64,000 bases of DNA from Chrysogorgia sp. JL179-B06 (GCA_035772405.1 JAYKKM010000373.1:347501-411500); one strand, 5' to 3'; positions 21,301 through 36,200 are shown, counted from the first letter of the stretch. The notes: generated by a model from the sequence alone, not told the origin. Made by a program: numbers and translations.

Positions 21301-21620
21301 GATGTCTTGTATTTGCTCGTTGATGCCTTGTATTTGCTCGTCCATGCCTTGTATTTGCTATTCAAGGCCTTGTATTTGCTCGCCAATGCCTTGTATTTGC
21401 TCGTCAATGCCTTGTATTTGCTCTTCAATGCCTTGTATTTGCTCGTCAATGCCTTGTATGTGCTCGTTGATGCCTTGTATTTGCTCGTTGATGCCTTGTT
21501 TTGCTCGTTAATGCCTTGTATTTGCTCGTTGATGCCTTGTATGTTATCGTTGATTCCGTGTATTTGCTCGTCAATTATTTGTATTTGCTATTCAATGCCT
21601 TGTATTTGCTCGTTGATGCC
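18400..21620 (+). repeat. tandem pair of about 1.6-kb higher-order units
   Basis: Markers at 18,639, 18,885, 18,986, 19,093 and 19,447 recur 1,609 bp later (20,248, 20,494, 20,595, 20,702, 21,056). The edges are approximate. A smaller 418-bp period is nested at 17,978/18,396 and 21,237/21,655. Confidence 0.75.
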
Positions 21621-22634
21621 TTCTATTTGCTCGTCAGTGCCTTGTATTTGCTCGTCAATGCCTTGTATTTGCTCGTTGATGCCATGTATTTCTCGTTGAT
21701 GCCTTGTATTTGCTCGTTGATGTCTTGTATTTGCTCGTTGATGCCTTGTATTTGCTCGTCCATGCCTTGTATTTGCTATTCAAGGCCTTGTATTTGCTCG
21801 CCAATGCCTTGTATTTGCTCGTCAATACCTTGTATTTGCTCTTCAATGCTTTGTATTTGCTCGTCAATGCCTTGTATGTGCTCGTTGATGCCTTGTATTT
21901 GCTCGTTGATGCCTTGTTTTGCTCGTTGATGCCTTGTATTTGCTCGTTGATGCCTTGTATGTTATCGTTGATTCCGTGTATTTGCTCGTCAATTATTTGT
22001 ATTTGCTATTCAATGCCTTGTATTTGCTCGTTGATGCCTTCTATTTGCTCGTCAGTGCCTTGTATTTGCTCGTCAATGCCTTGTATTTGCTCGTCAATGC
22101 CTTGTAAACTCGTTCAAGCCTTGTATTTGCTTGTCGATGCCTTGTATTTGCTAGTCAATGCATTGTGTTTGCTCGTCGATGCCTTGTATTTGCTCGTCGA
22201 TGCATTTTATTTGCTCGTCAATGGCTTGTATTTGCTCGTCAATGCATTGATTTGCTGTCAATGCCTTGTATTTGCCCGTTGATGCCTTGTATTTGCTAGT
22301 CAATGCCTTGTATTTGCTCCTCAATACCTTGTATTTGCTCGTCAATGCCTTGTATTTGCTCGTCAATGCCTTGTATTTGCTAGTCAATGCCTTGTATTTG
22401 CTCGTTGATGCCTTGTGTTTGCTCGTCAATGCCTTGTATGTGCTCGTTGATGCCTTGTATTTGCTCGTTGATGCCTTGTATTTGCTCGTTGATGCCTTGT
22501 ATTTACTCGTCGATGCCTTGTATTTGCTCGTTGATGCCTTGTATTTGCTCGTCAATGTTTTGTATTTGCTATTCAATGGCTTGTATTTGCTCGTTGATGC
22601 CTTATATTTGCTCGTCAATGCCTTGTATTTGCTC

Positions 22635-25600
22635 GTCAATGCCTTGTATTTGCTCGTCAGTGCCTTGTATTTGCTCGTCAATGCCTTGTATGTGCTCGTT
22701 GATGCCTTGTATTTGCTTGTTGATGCCTTGTATTTGCTCGTTGATGCCTTGTATTTGCTCGTTGATGCCTTGTATTTTATATTTGATGCCGTGTATTTGC
22801 TCGTCAATTATTTGTATTTGCTATTCAATGCCTTGTATTTGCTCGTTGATGCCTTCTATTTGCTCGTCAATGCCTTGTATTTGCTCGTCAATGCCTTGTA
22901 TTTGCTCGTCAATGCCTTGTTAACTCGTTCATGCGTTGTATTTGCTCGTCGATGCCTTGTATTTTCTAGTCAATGCCTTGTATTTGCTCGTTGATGCCTT
23001 GTATTTGCTAGTCAGTGCCTTGTATTTGCTCGTTGATGCCTTGTATTTGCTAGTCAGTGCCTTGTATTTGCTCGTCAATGCATTGTATTTGCTCGTCAAT
23101 GCCTTGTAATTGCTCGTTGATGCCTTGTATTTGCTATTCAATGCCTTTGTATTTGCTCGTTGATGCCTTGTATTTGCTCGTCAATGCCTTGTATTTGGTA
23201 GTCAATGCATTGTATTTGCTCGTCAATGCCTTGTAATTGCTCGTTGATGCCTTGTATTTGCTATTCAATGCCTTGTATTTGCTCGTTGATGCCTTGTATT
23301 TGCTCGTCAATGCCTTGTATTTCCTCGTCAATGCCTTGTATTTGCTAGTCTATGCCTAGTATTTGCTCGTTGATGCCTTGTATTTGCTAGTCAATGCCTT
23401 GTATTTGCTCGTCAATGCATTGTATTTGCTCGTCAATGCCTTGTATTTGCTCGTCAATGCATTGATTTGCTAGTCAATGCCTTGTATTTGGTAGTCAATG
23501 CATTGTATTGGCTCGTCAATGCCTTGTAATTGCTCGTTGATGCCTTGTATTTGCTATTCAATACCTTGTATTTGCTCGTCGATGCCTTGTATTTGCTCGT
23601 CAATGCCTTGTATTTCCTCGTCAATGCCTTGTATTTGCTAGTCTATGCCTAGTATTTGCTCGTTGATGCCTTGTATTTGCTAGTCAATGCCTTGTATTTG
23701 CTCGTCAATGCATTGTATTTGCTCGTCAATGCCTTGTATTTGCTCGTCAATGCATTGATTTGCTAGTCAATGCCTTGTATTTGCACCTCAATCCTTGTAT
23801 TTGCTCGTCAATGCCTTGTATTTGCTCGTCAATGCATTGTATTTCCTAGTCAATGCCTTGTATTTGCTCGTTGATGTTTTGTATTTGCTAGTCAATGCCT
23901 TGTATTTGCTCGTCGATGCCTTGTATTTGCTCGTCGATGCCTTGTATTTGCTCGTCGATGCCTTTTATTTGCTCGTCAACGCCTTGTATTTGCTCGTCAA
24001 TGCCTTGTATGTGCTCGTTGATGCCTTGTATTTGCTCGTTGATGCCTTGTATTTGCTCGTTGATGCCTTGTATTTACTCGTCGATGCCTTGTATTTGCTC
24101 GTTGATGCCTTGTATTTGCTCGTCAATGTTTTGTATTTGCTATTCAATGACTTGTATTTGCGCGTTGATGCGTTAAATTTGCTCGTCAATGCCTTGTATT
24201 TGCTCGTTGATGCCTTGTATTTGCTCGTCAATGTTTTGTATTTGCTATTCAATGACTTGTATTTGCTCGTTGATGCGTTATATTTGCTCGTCAATGCCTT
24301 GTATTTGCTCGTCAATGCCTTGTATTTGCTCGTCAGTGCCTTGTATTTGCTAGTCAATGCCTTGTATTTGCTCGTCGATGCCTTGTATTTGCTCGTCGAT
24401 GCCTTGTATTTGCTCGTCGATGCCTTTTATTTGCTCGTCAATGCCTTGTATTTGCTCGTTGATGCCTTGTATTTGCTCGTCAATGCATTGTATTTGCTAG
24501 ACAATGCCTGGTATTTGCTCGTTGATGCCTTGTATTTGCTCGTCAATGCCTTGTATTTGCTCGTCAATGCCTTGTATTTGCTAGTCAATGCCTTCTATTT
24601 GCTCGTCAATGCCTTGTATATGCTCGTCAATGCCTTGTATTTGCTCGTCAATGCCTTGTGTTTGCTCGTCAATGCATTGTATTAGCTAGACAATGCCTGG
24701 TATTTGCTCGTCAATGCCTTGTAATTGCTCGTTGATGCCTTGTATTTGCATTCAATCCCTTGTATTTGCTCGTTGATGCCTTGTATTTGCTCGTAAATGC
24801 CTTGTATTTGCTCGTCAATGCCTTGTATTTGCTCGTCGATGCCTTGTGTTTGCTCGTCAATGCCTTGTATGTGCTCGTTGATGCCTTGTATTTGCTCGTT
24901 GATGCCTTCTATTTGCTCGTCAATGCCTTGTATTTGCTCGTCAATGCCTTGTATTTGCTCGTCAATGCCTTGTATTTGCTCGTCAATGCCTTGTAAACTC
25001 GTTCAAGCCTTGTATTTGCTTGTCGATGCCTTGTATTTGCTAGTCAATGCATTGTGTTTGCTCGTCGATGCCTTGTATTTGCTCGTCGATGCATTTTATT
25101 TGCTCATCTATGCCTTGTATTTGCTCGTCAATGCATTGATTTGCTGTCAATGCCTTGTATTTGCCCGTTGATGCCTTGTATTTGCTAGTCAATGCCTTGT
25201 ATTTGCTCCTCAATACCTTGTATTTGCTCGTCAATGCCTTGTATTTGCTCGTCAATGCCTTGTATTTGCTAGTCAATGCCTTGTATTTGCTCGTCAGTGC
25301 CTTGTATTTGCTCGTCAATGCCTTGTATGTGCTCGTTGATGCCTTGTATTTGCTTGTTGATGCCTTGTATTTGCTCGTTGATGCCTTGTATTTGCTCGTT
25401 GATGCCTTGTATTTTATATTTGATGCCGTGTATTTGCTCGTCAATTATTTGTATTTGCTATTCAATGCCTTGTATTTGCTCGTTGATGCCTTCTATTTGC
25501 TCGTCAATGCCTTGTATTTGCTCGTCAATGCCTTGTATTTGCTCGTCAATGCCTTGTTAACTCGTTCATGCGTTGTATTTGCTCGTCGATGCCTTGTATT

Positions 25601-27908
25601 TTCTAGTCAATGCCTTGTATTTGCTCGTTGATGCCTTGTATTTGCTAGTCAGTGCCTTGTATTTGCTCGTTGATGCCTTGTATTTGCTAGTCAGTGCCTT
25701 GTATTTGCTCGTCAATGCATTGTATTTGCTCGTCAATGCCTTGTAATTGCTCGTTGATGCCTTGTATTTGCTATTCAATGCCTTTGTATTTGCTCGTTGA
25801 TGCCTTGTATTTGCTCGTCAATGCCTTGTATTTGGTAGTCAATGCATTGTATTTGCTCGTCAATGCCTTGTAATTGCTCGTTGATGCCTTGTATTTGCTA
25901 TTCAATGCCTTGTATTTGCTCGTTGATGCCTTGTATTTGCTCGTCAATGCCTTGTATTTCCTCGTCAATGCCTTGTATTTGCTAGTCTATGCCTAGTATT
26001 TGCTCGTTGATGCCTTGTATTTGCTAGTCAATGCCTTGTATTTGCTCGTCAATGCATTGTATTTGCTCGTCAATGCCTTGTATTTGCTCGTCAATGCATT
26101 GATTTGCTAGTCAATGCCTTGTATTTGGTAGTCAATGCATTGTATTGGCTCGTCAATGCCTTGTAATTGCTCGTTGATGCCTTGTATTTGCTATTCAATA
26201 CCTTGTATTTGCTCGTCGATGCCTTGTATTTGCTCGTCAATGCCTTGTATTTCCTCGTCAATGCCTTGTATTTGCTAGTCTATGCCTAGTATTTGCTCGT
26301 TGATGCCTTGTATTTGCTAGTCAATGCCTTGTATTTGCTCGTCAATGCATTGTATTTGCTCGTCAATGCCTTGTATTTGCTCGTCAATGCATTGATTTGC
26401 TAGTCAATGCCTTGTATTTGCACCTCAATCCTTGTATTTGCTCGTCAATGCCTTGTATTTGCTCGTCAATGCATTGTATTTCCTAGTCAATGCCTTGTAT
26501 TTGCTCGTTGATGTTTTGTATTTGCTAGTCAATGCCTTGTATTTGCTCGTCGATGCCTTGTATTTGCTCGTCGATGCCTTGTATTTGCTCGTCGATGCCT
26601 TTTATTTGCTCGTCAACGCCTTGTATTTGCTCGTCAATGCCTTGTATGTGCTCGTTGATGCCTTGTATTTGCTCGTTGATGCCTTGTATTTGCTCGTTGA
26701 TGCCTTGTATTTACTCGTCGATGCCTTGTATTTGCTCGTTGATGCCTTGTATTTGCTCGTCAATGTTTTGTATTTGCTATTCAATGACTTGTATTTGCGC
26801 GTTGATGCGTTAAATTTGCTCGTCAATGCCTTGTATTTGCTCGTTGATGCCTTGTATTTGCTCGTCAATGTTTTGTATTTGCTATTCAATGACTTGTATT
26901 TGCTCGTTGATGCGTTATATTTGCTCGTCAATGCCTTGTATTTGCTCGTCAATGCCTTGTATTTGCTCGTCAGTGCCTTGTATTTGCTAGTCAATGCCTT
27001 GTATTTGCTCGTCGATGCCTTGTATTTGCTCGTCGATGCCTTGTATTTGCTCGTCGATGCCTTTTATTTGCTCGTCAATGCCTTGTATTTGCTCGTTGAT
27101 GCCTTGTATTTGCTCGTCAATGCATTGTATTTGCTAGACAATGCCTGGTATTTGCTCGTTGATGCCTTGTATTTGCTCGTCAATGCCTTGTATTTGCTCG
27201 TCAATGCCTTGTATTTGCTAGTCAATGCCTTCTATTTGCTCGTCAATGCCTTGTATATGCTCGTCAATGCCTTGTATTTGCTCGTCAATGCCTTGTGTTT
27301 GCTCGTCAATGCATTGTATTAGCTAGACAATGCCTGGTATTTGCTCGTCAATGCCTTGTAATTGCTCGTTGATGCCTTGTATTTGCATTCAATCCCTTGT
27401 ATTTGCTCGTTGATGCCTTGTATTTGCTCGTAAATGCCTTGTATTTGCTCGTCAATGCCTTGTATTTGCTCGTCGATGCCTTGTGTTTGCTCGTCAATGC
27501 CTTGTATGTGCTCGTTGATGCCTTGTATTTGCTCGTTGATGCCTTCTATTTGCTCGTCAATGCCTTGTATTTGCTCGTCAATGCCTTGTATTTGCTCGTC
27601 AATGCCTTGTATTTGCTCGTCAATGCCTTGTAAACTCGTTCAAGCCTTGTATTTGCTTGTCGATGCCTTGTATTTGCTAGTCAATGCATTGTGTTTGCTC
27701 GTCGATGCCTTGTATTTGCTCGTCGATGCATTTTATTTGCTCATCTATGCCTTGTATTTGCTCGTCAATGCATTGATTTGCTGTCAATGCCTTGTATTTG
27801 CCCGTTGATGCCTTGTATTTGCTAGTCAATGCCTTGTATTTGCTCCTCAATACCTTGTATTTGCTCGTCAATGCCTTGTATTTGCTCGTCAATGCCTTGT
27901 ATTTGCTA
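22635..27908 (+). repeat. tandem duplication of a 2,637-bp array segment
   Basis: Copy 1 (about 22,635-25,271) and copy 2 (about 25,272-27,908) carry the same odd-length units at exactly 2,637-bp offsets (22,929/25,566; 23,134/25,771; 23,795/26,432; 24,760/27,397). The matching open frames of up to 296 codons have the same sequence in both. The period is not a multiple of 21, so this is a unique-breakpoint duplication, probably recent. Confidence 0.85.
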
Positions 27909-30194
27909 GTCAATGCCTTGTATTTGCTCGTTGATGCCTTGTGTTTGCTCGTCAATGCCTTGTATGTGCTCGTTGATGCCTTGTATTTGCTCGTTGATGC
28001 CTTGTATTTGCTCGTTGATGCCTTGTATTTACTCGTCGATGCCTTGTATTTGCTCGTTGATGCCTTGTATTTGCTCGTCAATGTTTTGTATTTGCTATTC
28101 AATGGCTTGTATTTGCTCGTTGATGCCTTATATTTGCTCGTTGATGCCTTGTATTTGCTCGTCAATGCCTTGTATTTGCTCGTCAGTGCCTTGTATTTGC
28201 TCGTCAATGCCTTGTATGTGCTTGTTGATGCCTTGTATTTGCTTGTTGATGCCTTGTATTTTCTCGTTGATGCCTTGTATTTGCTCGTTGATGCCTTGTA
28301 TTTTATCGTTGATGCCGTGTATTTGCTCGTCAATTATTTGTATTTGCTATTCAATGCCTTGTATTTGCTCGTTGATGCCTTGTATTTGCTAGTCAGTGCG
28401 TTGTATTTGCTCGTCAATGCATTGTATTTGCTCGTCAATGCCTTGTAATTGCTCGTTGATGCCTTGTATTTGCTATTCAATGCCTTTGTATTTGCTTGTT
28501 GATGCCTTGTATTTGCTCGTCAATGTTTTGTATTTGCTATTCAATGGCTTGTATTTGCTCGTTGATGCCTTATATTTGCTCGTCAATGCCTTGTATTTGC
28601 TCGTCAATGCCTTGTATTTGCTCGTCAGTGCCTTGTATTTGCTCGTCAATGCCTTGTATGTGCTCGTTGATGCCTTGTATTTGCTCGTTGATGCCTTATA
28701 TTTGCTCGTCGATGCCTTGTATTTGCTCGTTGATGCCTTGTATTTTATCGTTGATGCCGTGTATTTGCTCGTCAATTATTTGTATTTGCTATTCAATGCC
28801 TTGTATTTGCTCGTTGATGCCTTCTATTTGCTCGTCAATGCCTTGTATTTGCTCGTCAATGCCTTGTATTTGCTCGTCAATGCCTTGTAAACTCGTTCAT
28901 ACGTTGTATTTGCTCGTCGATGCCTTGTATTTGCTAGTCAATGCATTGTATTTGCTAGTCAATGCCTAGTATTTGCTCGTTGATGCCTTGTATTTGCTAT
29001 TCAATGCCTTGTATTTGCTCGTTGATGCCTTGTATTTGCTCGTTGATGCCTTGTATTTGCTCGTTGATGCCTTGTATTTGCTCGTCAATTATTTGTATTT
29101 GCTATTCAATGCCTTGTAAACTCGTTCAAGCCTTGTATTTGCTTGTCGATGCCTTGTATTTGCTAGTCAATGCATTGTGTTTGCTCGTCGATGCCTTGTA
29201 TTTGCTCGTCGATGCATTTTATTTGCTCGTCAATGCCTTGTATTTGCTCGTCAATGCATTGATTTGCTGTCAATGCCTTGTATTTGCCCGTTGATGCCTT
29301 GTATTTGCTAGTCAATGCCTTGTATTTGCTCCTCAATACCTTGTATTTGCTCGTCAATGCCTTGTATTTGCTAGTCAATGCCTTGTATTTGCTCGTTGAT
29401 GCCTTGTGTTTGCTCGTCAATGCCTTGTATGTGCTCGTTGATGCCTTGTATTTGCTCGTTGATGCCTTGTATTTGCTCGTTGATGCCTTGTATTTACTCG
29501 TCGATGCCTTGTATTTGCTCGTTGATGCCTTGTATTTGCTCGTCAATGTTTTGTATTTGATATTCAATGGCTTGTATTTGCTCGTTGATACCTTATATTT
29601 GCTCGTCAATGCCTTGTATTTGCTCGTCAATGCCTTGTATTTGCTCGTCAGTGCCTTGTATTTGCTTGTCAATGCCTTGTATGTGCTCGTTGATGCCTTG
29701 TATTTGCTTGTTGATGCCTTGTATTTGCTCGTTGATGCCTTGTATTTGCTCGTTGATGCCTTGTATTTTATCGTTGATGCCGTGTATTTGCTCGTCAATT
29801 ATTTGTATTTGCTATTTAATGCCTTGTATTTGCTCGTTGATGCCTTCTATTTGCTCGTCAATGCCTTCTATTTGCTCGTCAATGCCTTGTATTTGCTCGT
29901 CAATGCCTTGTATGTACTCGTTGATGCCTTGTATTTGCTCATTGATGCCTTGTATTTGCTCGTTGATGCATTGTATTTGCTCCTTGATGCCTTGTATGTT
30001 ATTGTTGATTCCGTGTATTTGCTCGTCAATTATTTGTATTTGCTATTGAATGCCTTGTATTTGCTCGTTGATGCCTTCTATTTGCTCGTCAATGCCTTGT
30101 ATTTGCTCGTCAATGCCTTGTATTTGCTCGTCAATGCCTTGTAAACTCGTTCAAGCCTTGTATTTGCTTGTCGATGCCTTGTATTTGCTAGTCA

Positions 30195-30232
30195 ACGGCA
30201 TCAACGATAATTTTTTTCGTTTCGTTAATATA
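30195..30232. other. micro-inversion with filler inside the array
   Basis: ACGGCATCAACGATAA (30,195-30,210) is the exact reverse complement of the array segment TTATCGTTGATGCCGT seen in many places in the normal orientation. It is followed by about 20 bp of AT-rich filler (TTTTTTTCGTTTCGTTAATA) before ordinary units resume. It is the only inverted array piece I noticed. Confidence 0.8.
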
Positions 30233-33200
30233 TTTGCTCGTCAATGCCTTGTATTTGCTCGTCAATGCCTTGTATTTGCTCGTCAATGCCTTGTATGTGC
30301 TCGTTGATGCCTTGTATTTGCTTGTTGATGCCTTGTATTTGCTCGTTGATGCCTTGTATTTGCTCGTCAATGCCTTGTATTTGCTCGTCAATGCATTGAT
30401 TTGCTAGTCAATGCCTTGTATTTGCACCTCAATCCTTGTATTTGCTCGTCACTGCCTTGTATTTGCTCGTCAATGCATTGTATTTCCTAGTCTATGCCTT
30501 GTATTTGCTCGTTGATGCCTTGTTTTTGCTAGTCAATGCCTTGTATTTGCTCGTCGATGCCTTGTATTTGCTCGTCGATGCCTTGTATTTGCTCGTCGAT
30601 GCCTTTTATTTGCTCGTCAATGCCTTGTATTTGCTCGTTGATGCCTTGTATTTGCTCGTCAATGCATTGTATTTGCTAGACAATGCCTGGTATTTGCTCG
30701 TTGATGCCTTGTGTTTGCTCGTCAATGCCTTGTATTTGCTAGTCAATGCCTTATATTTGCTCGTCAATGCCTTGTATATGCTCGTCAATGCCTTGTATTT
30801 GCTCGTCAATGCATTGTATTTGCTCGTCAATGCATTGTATTAGCTAGACAATGCCTGGTATTTGCTCGTCAATGCCTTGTAATTGCTCGTTGATGCCTTG
30901 TATTTGCATTCAATGCCTTGTATTTGCTCGTCAATGCCTTTTATTTGCTCGTCAATGCCTTGTATTTGCTCGTCAATGTCTTGTATTTGCTCGCCGATGC
31001 CTTGTATTTGCAAGTCAATGCCTTGTATTTGCTAGTCAATGCCTTGTATTTGCTAGTCAATACCTTGTATTTGCTCGTCAATGCCTTGTATTTGCTCGTC
31101 AATGCCTTGTATTTGCTCGTTGATGCCATGTATTTTCTCGTTGATGCCTTGTGTTTGCTCGTTGATGTCTTGTATTTGCTCGTTGATGCCTTGTATTTGC
31201 TCGTCCATGCCTTGTATTTGCTATTCAAGGCCTTGTATTTGCTCGTCAATGCCTTGTATTTGCTCGTCAATGCCTTGTATTTGCTCGTCAATGCCTTGTA
31301 TTTGCTCGTCAATGCCTTGTATTTGCTCGTCAATGCCTTGTATTTGCTCGTCAATGCCTTGTATGTGCTCGTTGATGCCTTGTATTTGCTCGTTGATGCC
31401 TTGTATTTGCTCGTTGATGCCTTGTATTTGCTCGTTGATGCCTTGTATGTTATCGTTGATGCCGTGTATTTGCTCGTCAATTATTTGTATTTGCTATTCA
31501 ATGCCTTGTATTTGCTCGTTGATGCCTTGTATTTGCTCGTTGATGCCTTGTATGTTATCGCTGATGCCGTGTATTTGCTCGTCAATTATTTGTATTTGCT
31601 ATTCAATGCCTTGTATTTGCTCATTGATGCCTTCTATTTGCTCGTCAATGCCTTGTATTTGCTCGTTAATGCCTTGTATTTGCTCGTCAATGCCTTGTAA
31701 ACTCGTTCAAGCCTTGTATTTGCTTGTCGATGCCTTGTATTTGCTAGTCAATGCATTGTATTTGCTCGACGATGCCTTGTATTTGCTCGTCGATGCATTT
31801 TATTTGCTCGTCAATGCCTTGTATTTGCTCGTCAATGCCTTGTATTTGCTAGTCAATGCCTTGTATTTGCTCGTTGATGCCTTGTGTTTGCTCGTCAATG
31901 CCTTGTATGTGCTCGTTGATGCCTTGTATTTGCTCGTTGATGCCTTGTATTTGCTCGTTGATGCCTTGTATTTGCTCGTTGATGCCTTGTATTTGCTCGT
32001 TGATGCCTTGTATTTGCTCGTCAATGCTTTGTATTTGCTATTCAATGGCTTGCATTTGCTCGTTGATGCCTTGTATTTGCTCGTCAATGCTTTGTATTTG
32101 CTATTCAATGGCTTGCATTTGCTCGTTGATGCCTTGTATTTGCTCGTCAATGCATTGTATTTGCTCGTCAATGCCTTGTATTTGCTCGTCAGTGCCTTCT
32201 ATTTGCTCGTCAATGCCTTGTATGTGCTCGTTGATGCCTTGTATTTGCTCGTTGATGCCTTGTATTTGCTCGTTGATGCCTTGTATGTTATCGTTGATGC
32301 CGTGTATTTGCTCGTCAATTATTTGTATTTGCTATTCAATGCCTTGTATTTGCTCGTTGATGCCTTCTATTTGCTCGTCAATGCCTTGTATTTGCTCGTC
32401 AATGCCTTGTATTTGCTCGTCAATGCCTTGTAAACTCGTTCATGCCTTGTATTTGCTCGTCGATGCCTTGTATTTGCTAGTCAATGCATTGTATTTGCTA
32501 GTCAATGCCTAGTATTTGCTCGTTGATGCCTTGTCTTTGCTAGTCAATGCCTTGTATTTGCTCGTCAATGCATTGTATTTGCTCGTCAATGCCTTGTATT
32601 TGCTCGTCAAATCATTGATTTGCTAGTCAATGCCTTGTATTTGCACCTCAATACCTTGTATTTGCTCGTCAATGCCTTGTATTTGCTAGTCAATGCCTTG
32701 TATTTGCTCGTCGATGCCTTGTATTTGGTCGTCGATGCCTTGTATTTGCTCGTCGATGCCTTTTATTTGCTCGTCAATGCCTTGTATTTGCTCGTTGATG
32801 CCTTGTATTTGCTAGACAATGCCTGGTATTTGCTCGTCAATGCCTGGTATTTGCTCGTTGATGCCTTGTATTTGCTCGTCAATGCCTTGTATTTGCTCGT
32901 CAATGCCTTGTATTTGCTAGTCAATGCCTTCTATTTGCTCCTCAATGCCTTGTATATGCTCGTCAATGCCTTGTATTTGCTCGTCAATGCCTTGTATTTG
33001 CTAGTCAATGCATTGTATTTGCTCGTCGATGCCATGTATTTGCTCGTCGATGCATTGTATTTGCTAGTCAGTGCCTTGTATTTGCTCGTCAATGCATTAT
33101 ATTTGCTCGTCAATGCCTTGTAATTGCTCGTTGATGCCTTGTATTTGCTATTCAATGCCTTGTATTTGCTCGTTGATGCCTTGTATTTGTTCGTCAATGC

Positions 33201-36200
33201 CTTGTATTTGCTAGTCAATGCATTGTATTTGCTCGTCAATGCCTTGTATTTGCTCGTTGATGCCTTGTATTTGATAGTCAATGCCTTGTATTTGCTCGTC
33301 AATGCATTGTATTTGCTAGTCAATGCCTTCTATGTGCTCGTTGATGCCTTGTATTTGCTCGTTTTTCGCCTTGTTTTGCTCGTTGATGCCTTGTATTTAC
33401 TCGTTAATGCCTTGTAAATATGCTCGTCAATTCTTTGTATTCGCTATTCAATGACTTGTATTTGCTCGTTGATGCCTTCTATTTGCTCGTCAATGCCTTG
33501 TATTTGCTCGTCAATGCCTTGTATTTGCTCGTCAATACCTTGTAAACTCGTTCATGCCTTGTATTTGCTCGTCGATGCCTTGTATTTGCTAGTCAATGCA
33601 TTGTGTTTGCTCGTCGATGCCTTGTATTTGCTCGTCGATGCATTGTATTTGCTCGTCAATGCCTTGTATTTGCTCGTCGATGCGTTGATTTGCTAGTCAA
33701 TGCCTTGCATTTGCCCGTTGATGCCTTGTATTTGCTAGTCAATGCCTTGTATTTGCTCCTCAATGCCTTGTATTTGCTAGTCAGTGCCTTGTATTTGCTC
33801 GTTGATGCCTTGTATTTGCTAGTCAGTGCCTTGTATTTGCTCGTCAATGCATTGTATTTGCTCGTCAATGCCTTGTAATTGCTCGTTGATGCCTTGTATT
33901 TGCTATTCAATGCCTTTGTATTTGCTCGTTGATGCCTTGTATTTGCTCGTCAATGCCTTGTATTTGGTAGTCAATGCATTGTATTTGCTCGTCAATGCCT
34001 TGTAATTGCTCGTTGATGCCTTGTATTTGCTATTCAATGCCTTGTATTTGCTCGTTGATGCCTTGTATTTGCTCGTCAATGCCTTGTATTTCCTCGTCAA
34101 TGCCTTGTATTTGCTAGTCTATGCCTAGTATTTGCTCGTTGATGCCTTGTTGCTAGTCAATGCCTTGTATTTGCTCGTCAATGCATTGTATTTGCTCGTC
34201 AATGCCTTGTATTTGCTCGTCAATGCCTTGTATTTGCTAGTCTATGCCTAGTATTTGCTCGTTGATGCCTTGTATTTGCTAGTCAATGCCTTGTATTTGC
34301 TCGTCAATGCATTGTATTTCCTAGTCAATGCCTTGTATTTGCTCGTCCATGCCTTTTATTTGCTCGTCAATGCCTGGTATTTGCTCGTTGATGCCTTGTA
34401 TTTGCTCGTCAATGCCTTGTATTTGCTCTTCAATGCCTTGTATTTGCTAGTCAATGCCTTCTATTTGCTCGTCAATGCCTTGTATATGCTCGTCAATGCC
34501 TTGTATTTGCTCGTCAATGCCTTGTATTTGCTCGTCAATGTATTAGCTAGACAATGCCTGGTATTTTCTCGTCAATGCCTTGTAATTGCTCGTTGATGCC
34601 TTGTATTTTCCATTCAATGCCTTGTATTTGCTCTTTGATGCCTTGTATTTGCTCGTCAATGCTTGTATGTGCTCGTCAATCCCTTGTATTTGCTCGTCAA
34701 TGCCTTGTATTTGCTCGTCAATGCCTTGTATTTGCTCATCAATGCCTTGTATTTGCTCGTCGATGCCTTGTATTTGCAAGTCAATGCCTTGTATTTGTCG
34801 TCAATGCCTTGTATTTGCTCGTCAATGCCTTGTACTTGCTCTTTGATGCCATGTATTTTCTCGTTGATGCCTTGTATTTGCTCGTTGATGTCTTGTATTT
34901 GCTCTTTGATGGCTTGTATTTGCTCGTCCATGCCTTGTATTTGCTATTCAATGCCTGGTATTTGCTCGTTGATGCCTTGTATTTGCTCGTCAATGCCTTG
35001 TATTTGCTCGTCAATGCCTTGTATTTGCTAGTCAATGCCTTCTATTTGCTCGTCAATGCCTTGTATATGCTCGTCAATGCCTTGTATTTGCTCGTCAATG
35101 CCTTGTATTTGCTCGTCAATGCATTGTATTAGCTAGACAATGCCTGGTATTTGCTCGTCAATGCCTTGTAATTGCTCGTTGATGCCTTGTATTTGCATTC
35201 AATGCCTTGTATTTGCTCGTTGATGCCTTGTATTTGCTCGTCAATGCTTGTATTTGCTCGTCAATCCCTTGTATTTGCTCGTCAATGCCTTGTATTTGCT
35301 CGTCAATGCCTTGTATATGCTCGTCAATGCCTTGTATTTGCTCGTCGATGCCTTGTATTTGCAAGTCAATGCCTTGTATTTGCTAGTCAATGCCTTGCAT
35401 TTGCTAGTCAATGCCTTGTATTTGCTCGTCAATGCCTTATATTTGCTCGTCAATGCCTTGTATTTGCTCGTTGATGCCATGTATTTTCTCGTTGATGCCT
35501 TGTATTTGCTCGTTGATGCCTTGTATTTGCACGTCGATGCCTTGTATTTGCAAGTCAATGCCTTGTATTTGCTAGTCAATGCCTTGTATTTGCTAGTCAA
35601 TGCCTTGTATTTGCTCGTCAATGCCTTGTATTTGCTCGTTGATGCCTTGTATTTGCTCGTTGATGCCTTGTATTTGCTCGTTGATGCCTTGTATGTTATC
35701 GTTGATGCCGTGTATTTGCTCGTCAATTATTTGTATTTGCTATTCAATGCCTTGTATTTGCTCGTTGATGCCTTCTATTTGCTCGTCAATGCCTTCTATT
35801 TGCTCGTCAATGCCTTGTATTTGCTCGTCAATGCCTTGTAAACTCGTTCAAGCCTTGTATTTGCTTGTCGATGCCTTGTATTTGCTAGTCAATGCATTGT
35901 ATTTGCTCGTCGATGCCTTGTATTTGCTCGTCGATGCATTTTATTTGCTCGTCAATGCCTTGTATTTGCTCGTCAATGCATTGATTTGCTGTCAATGCCT
36001 TGTATTTGTCCGTTGATGCCTTGTATTTGCTAGTCAATGCCTTGTATTTGCTCCTCAATACCTTGTATTTGCTCGTCAATGCCTTGTATTTGCTCGTCAA
36101 TGCCTTGTATTTGCTAGTCAATGCCTTGTATTTGCTCGTTGATGCCTTGTGTTTGCTCGTCAATGCCTTGTATGTGCTCGTTGATGCCTCGTATTTGCTC

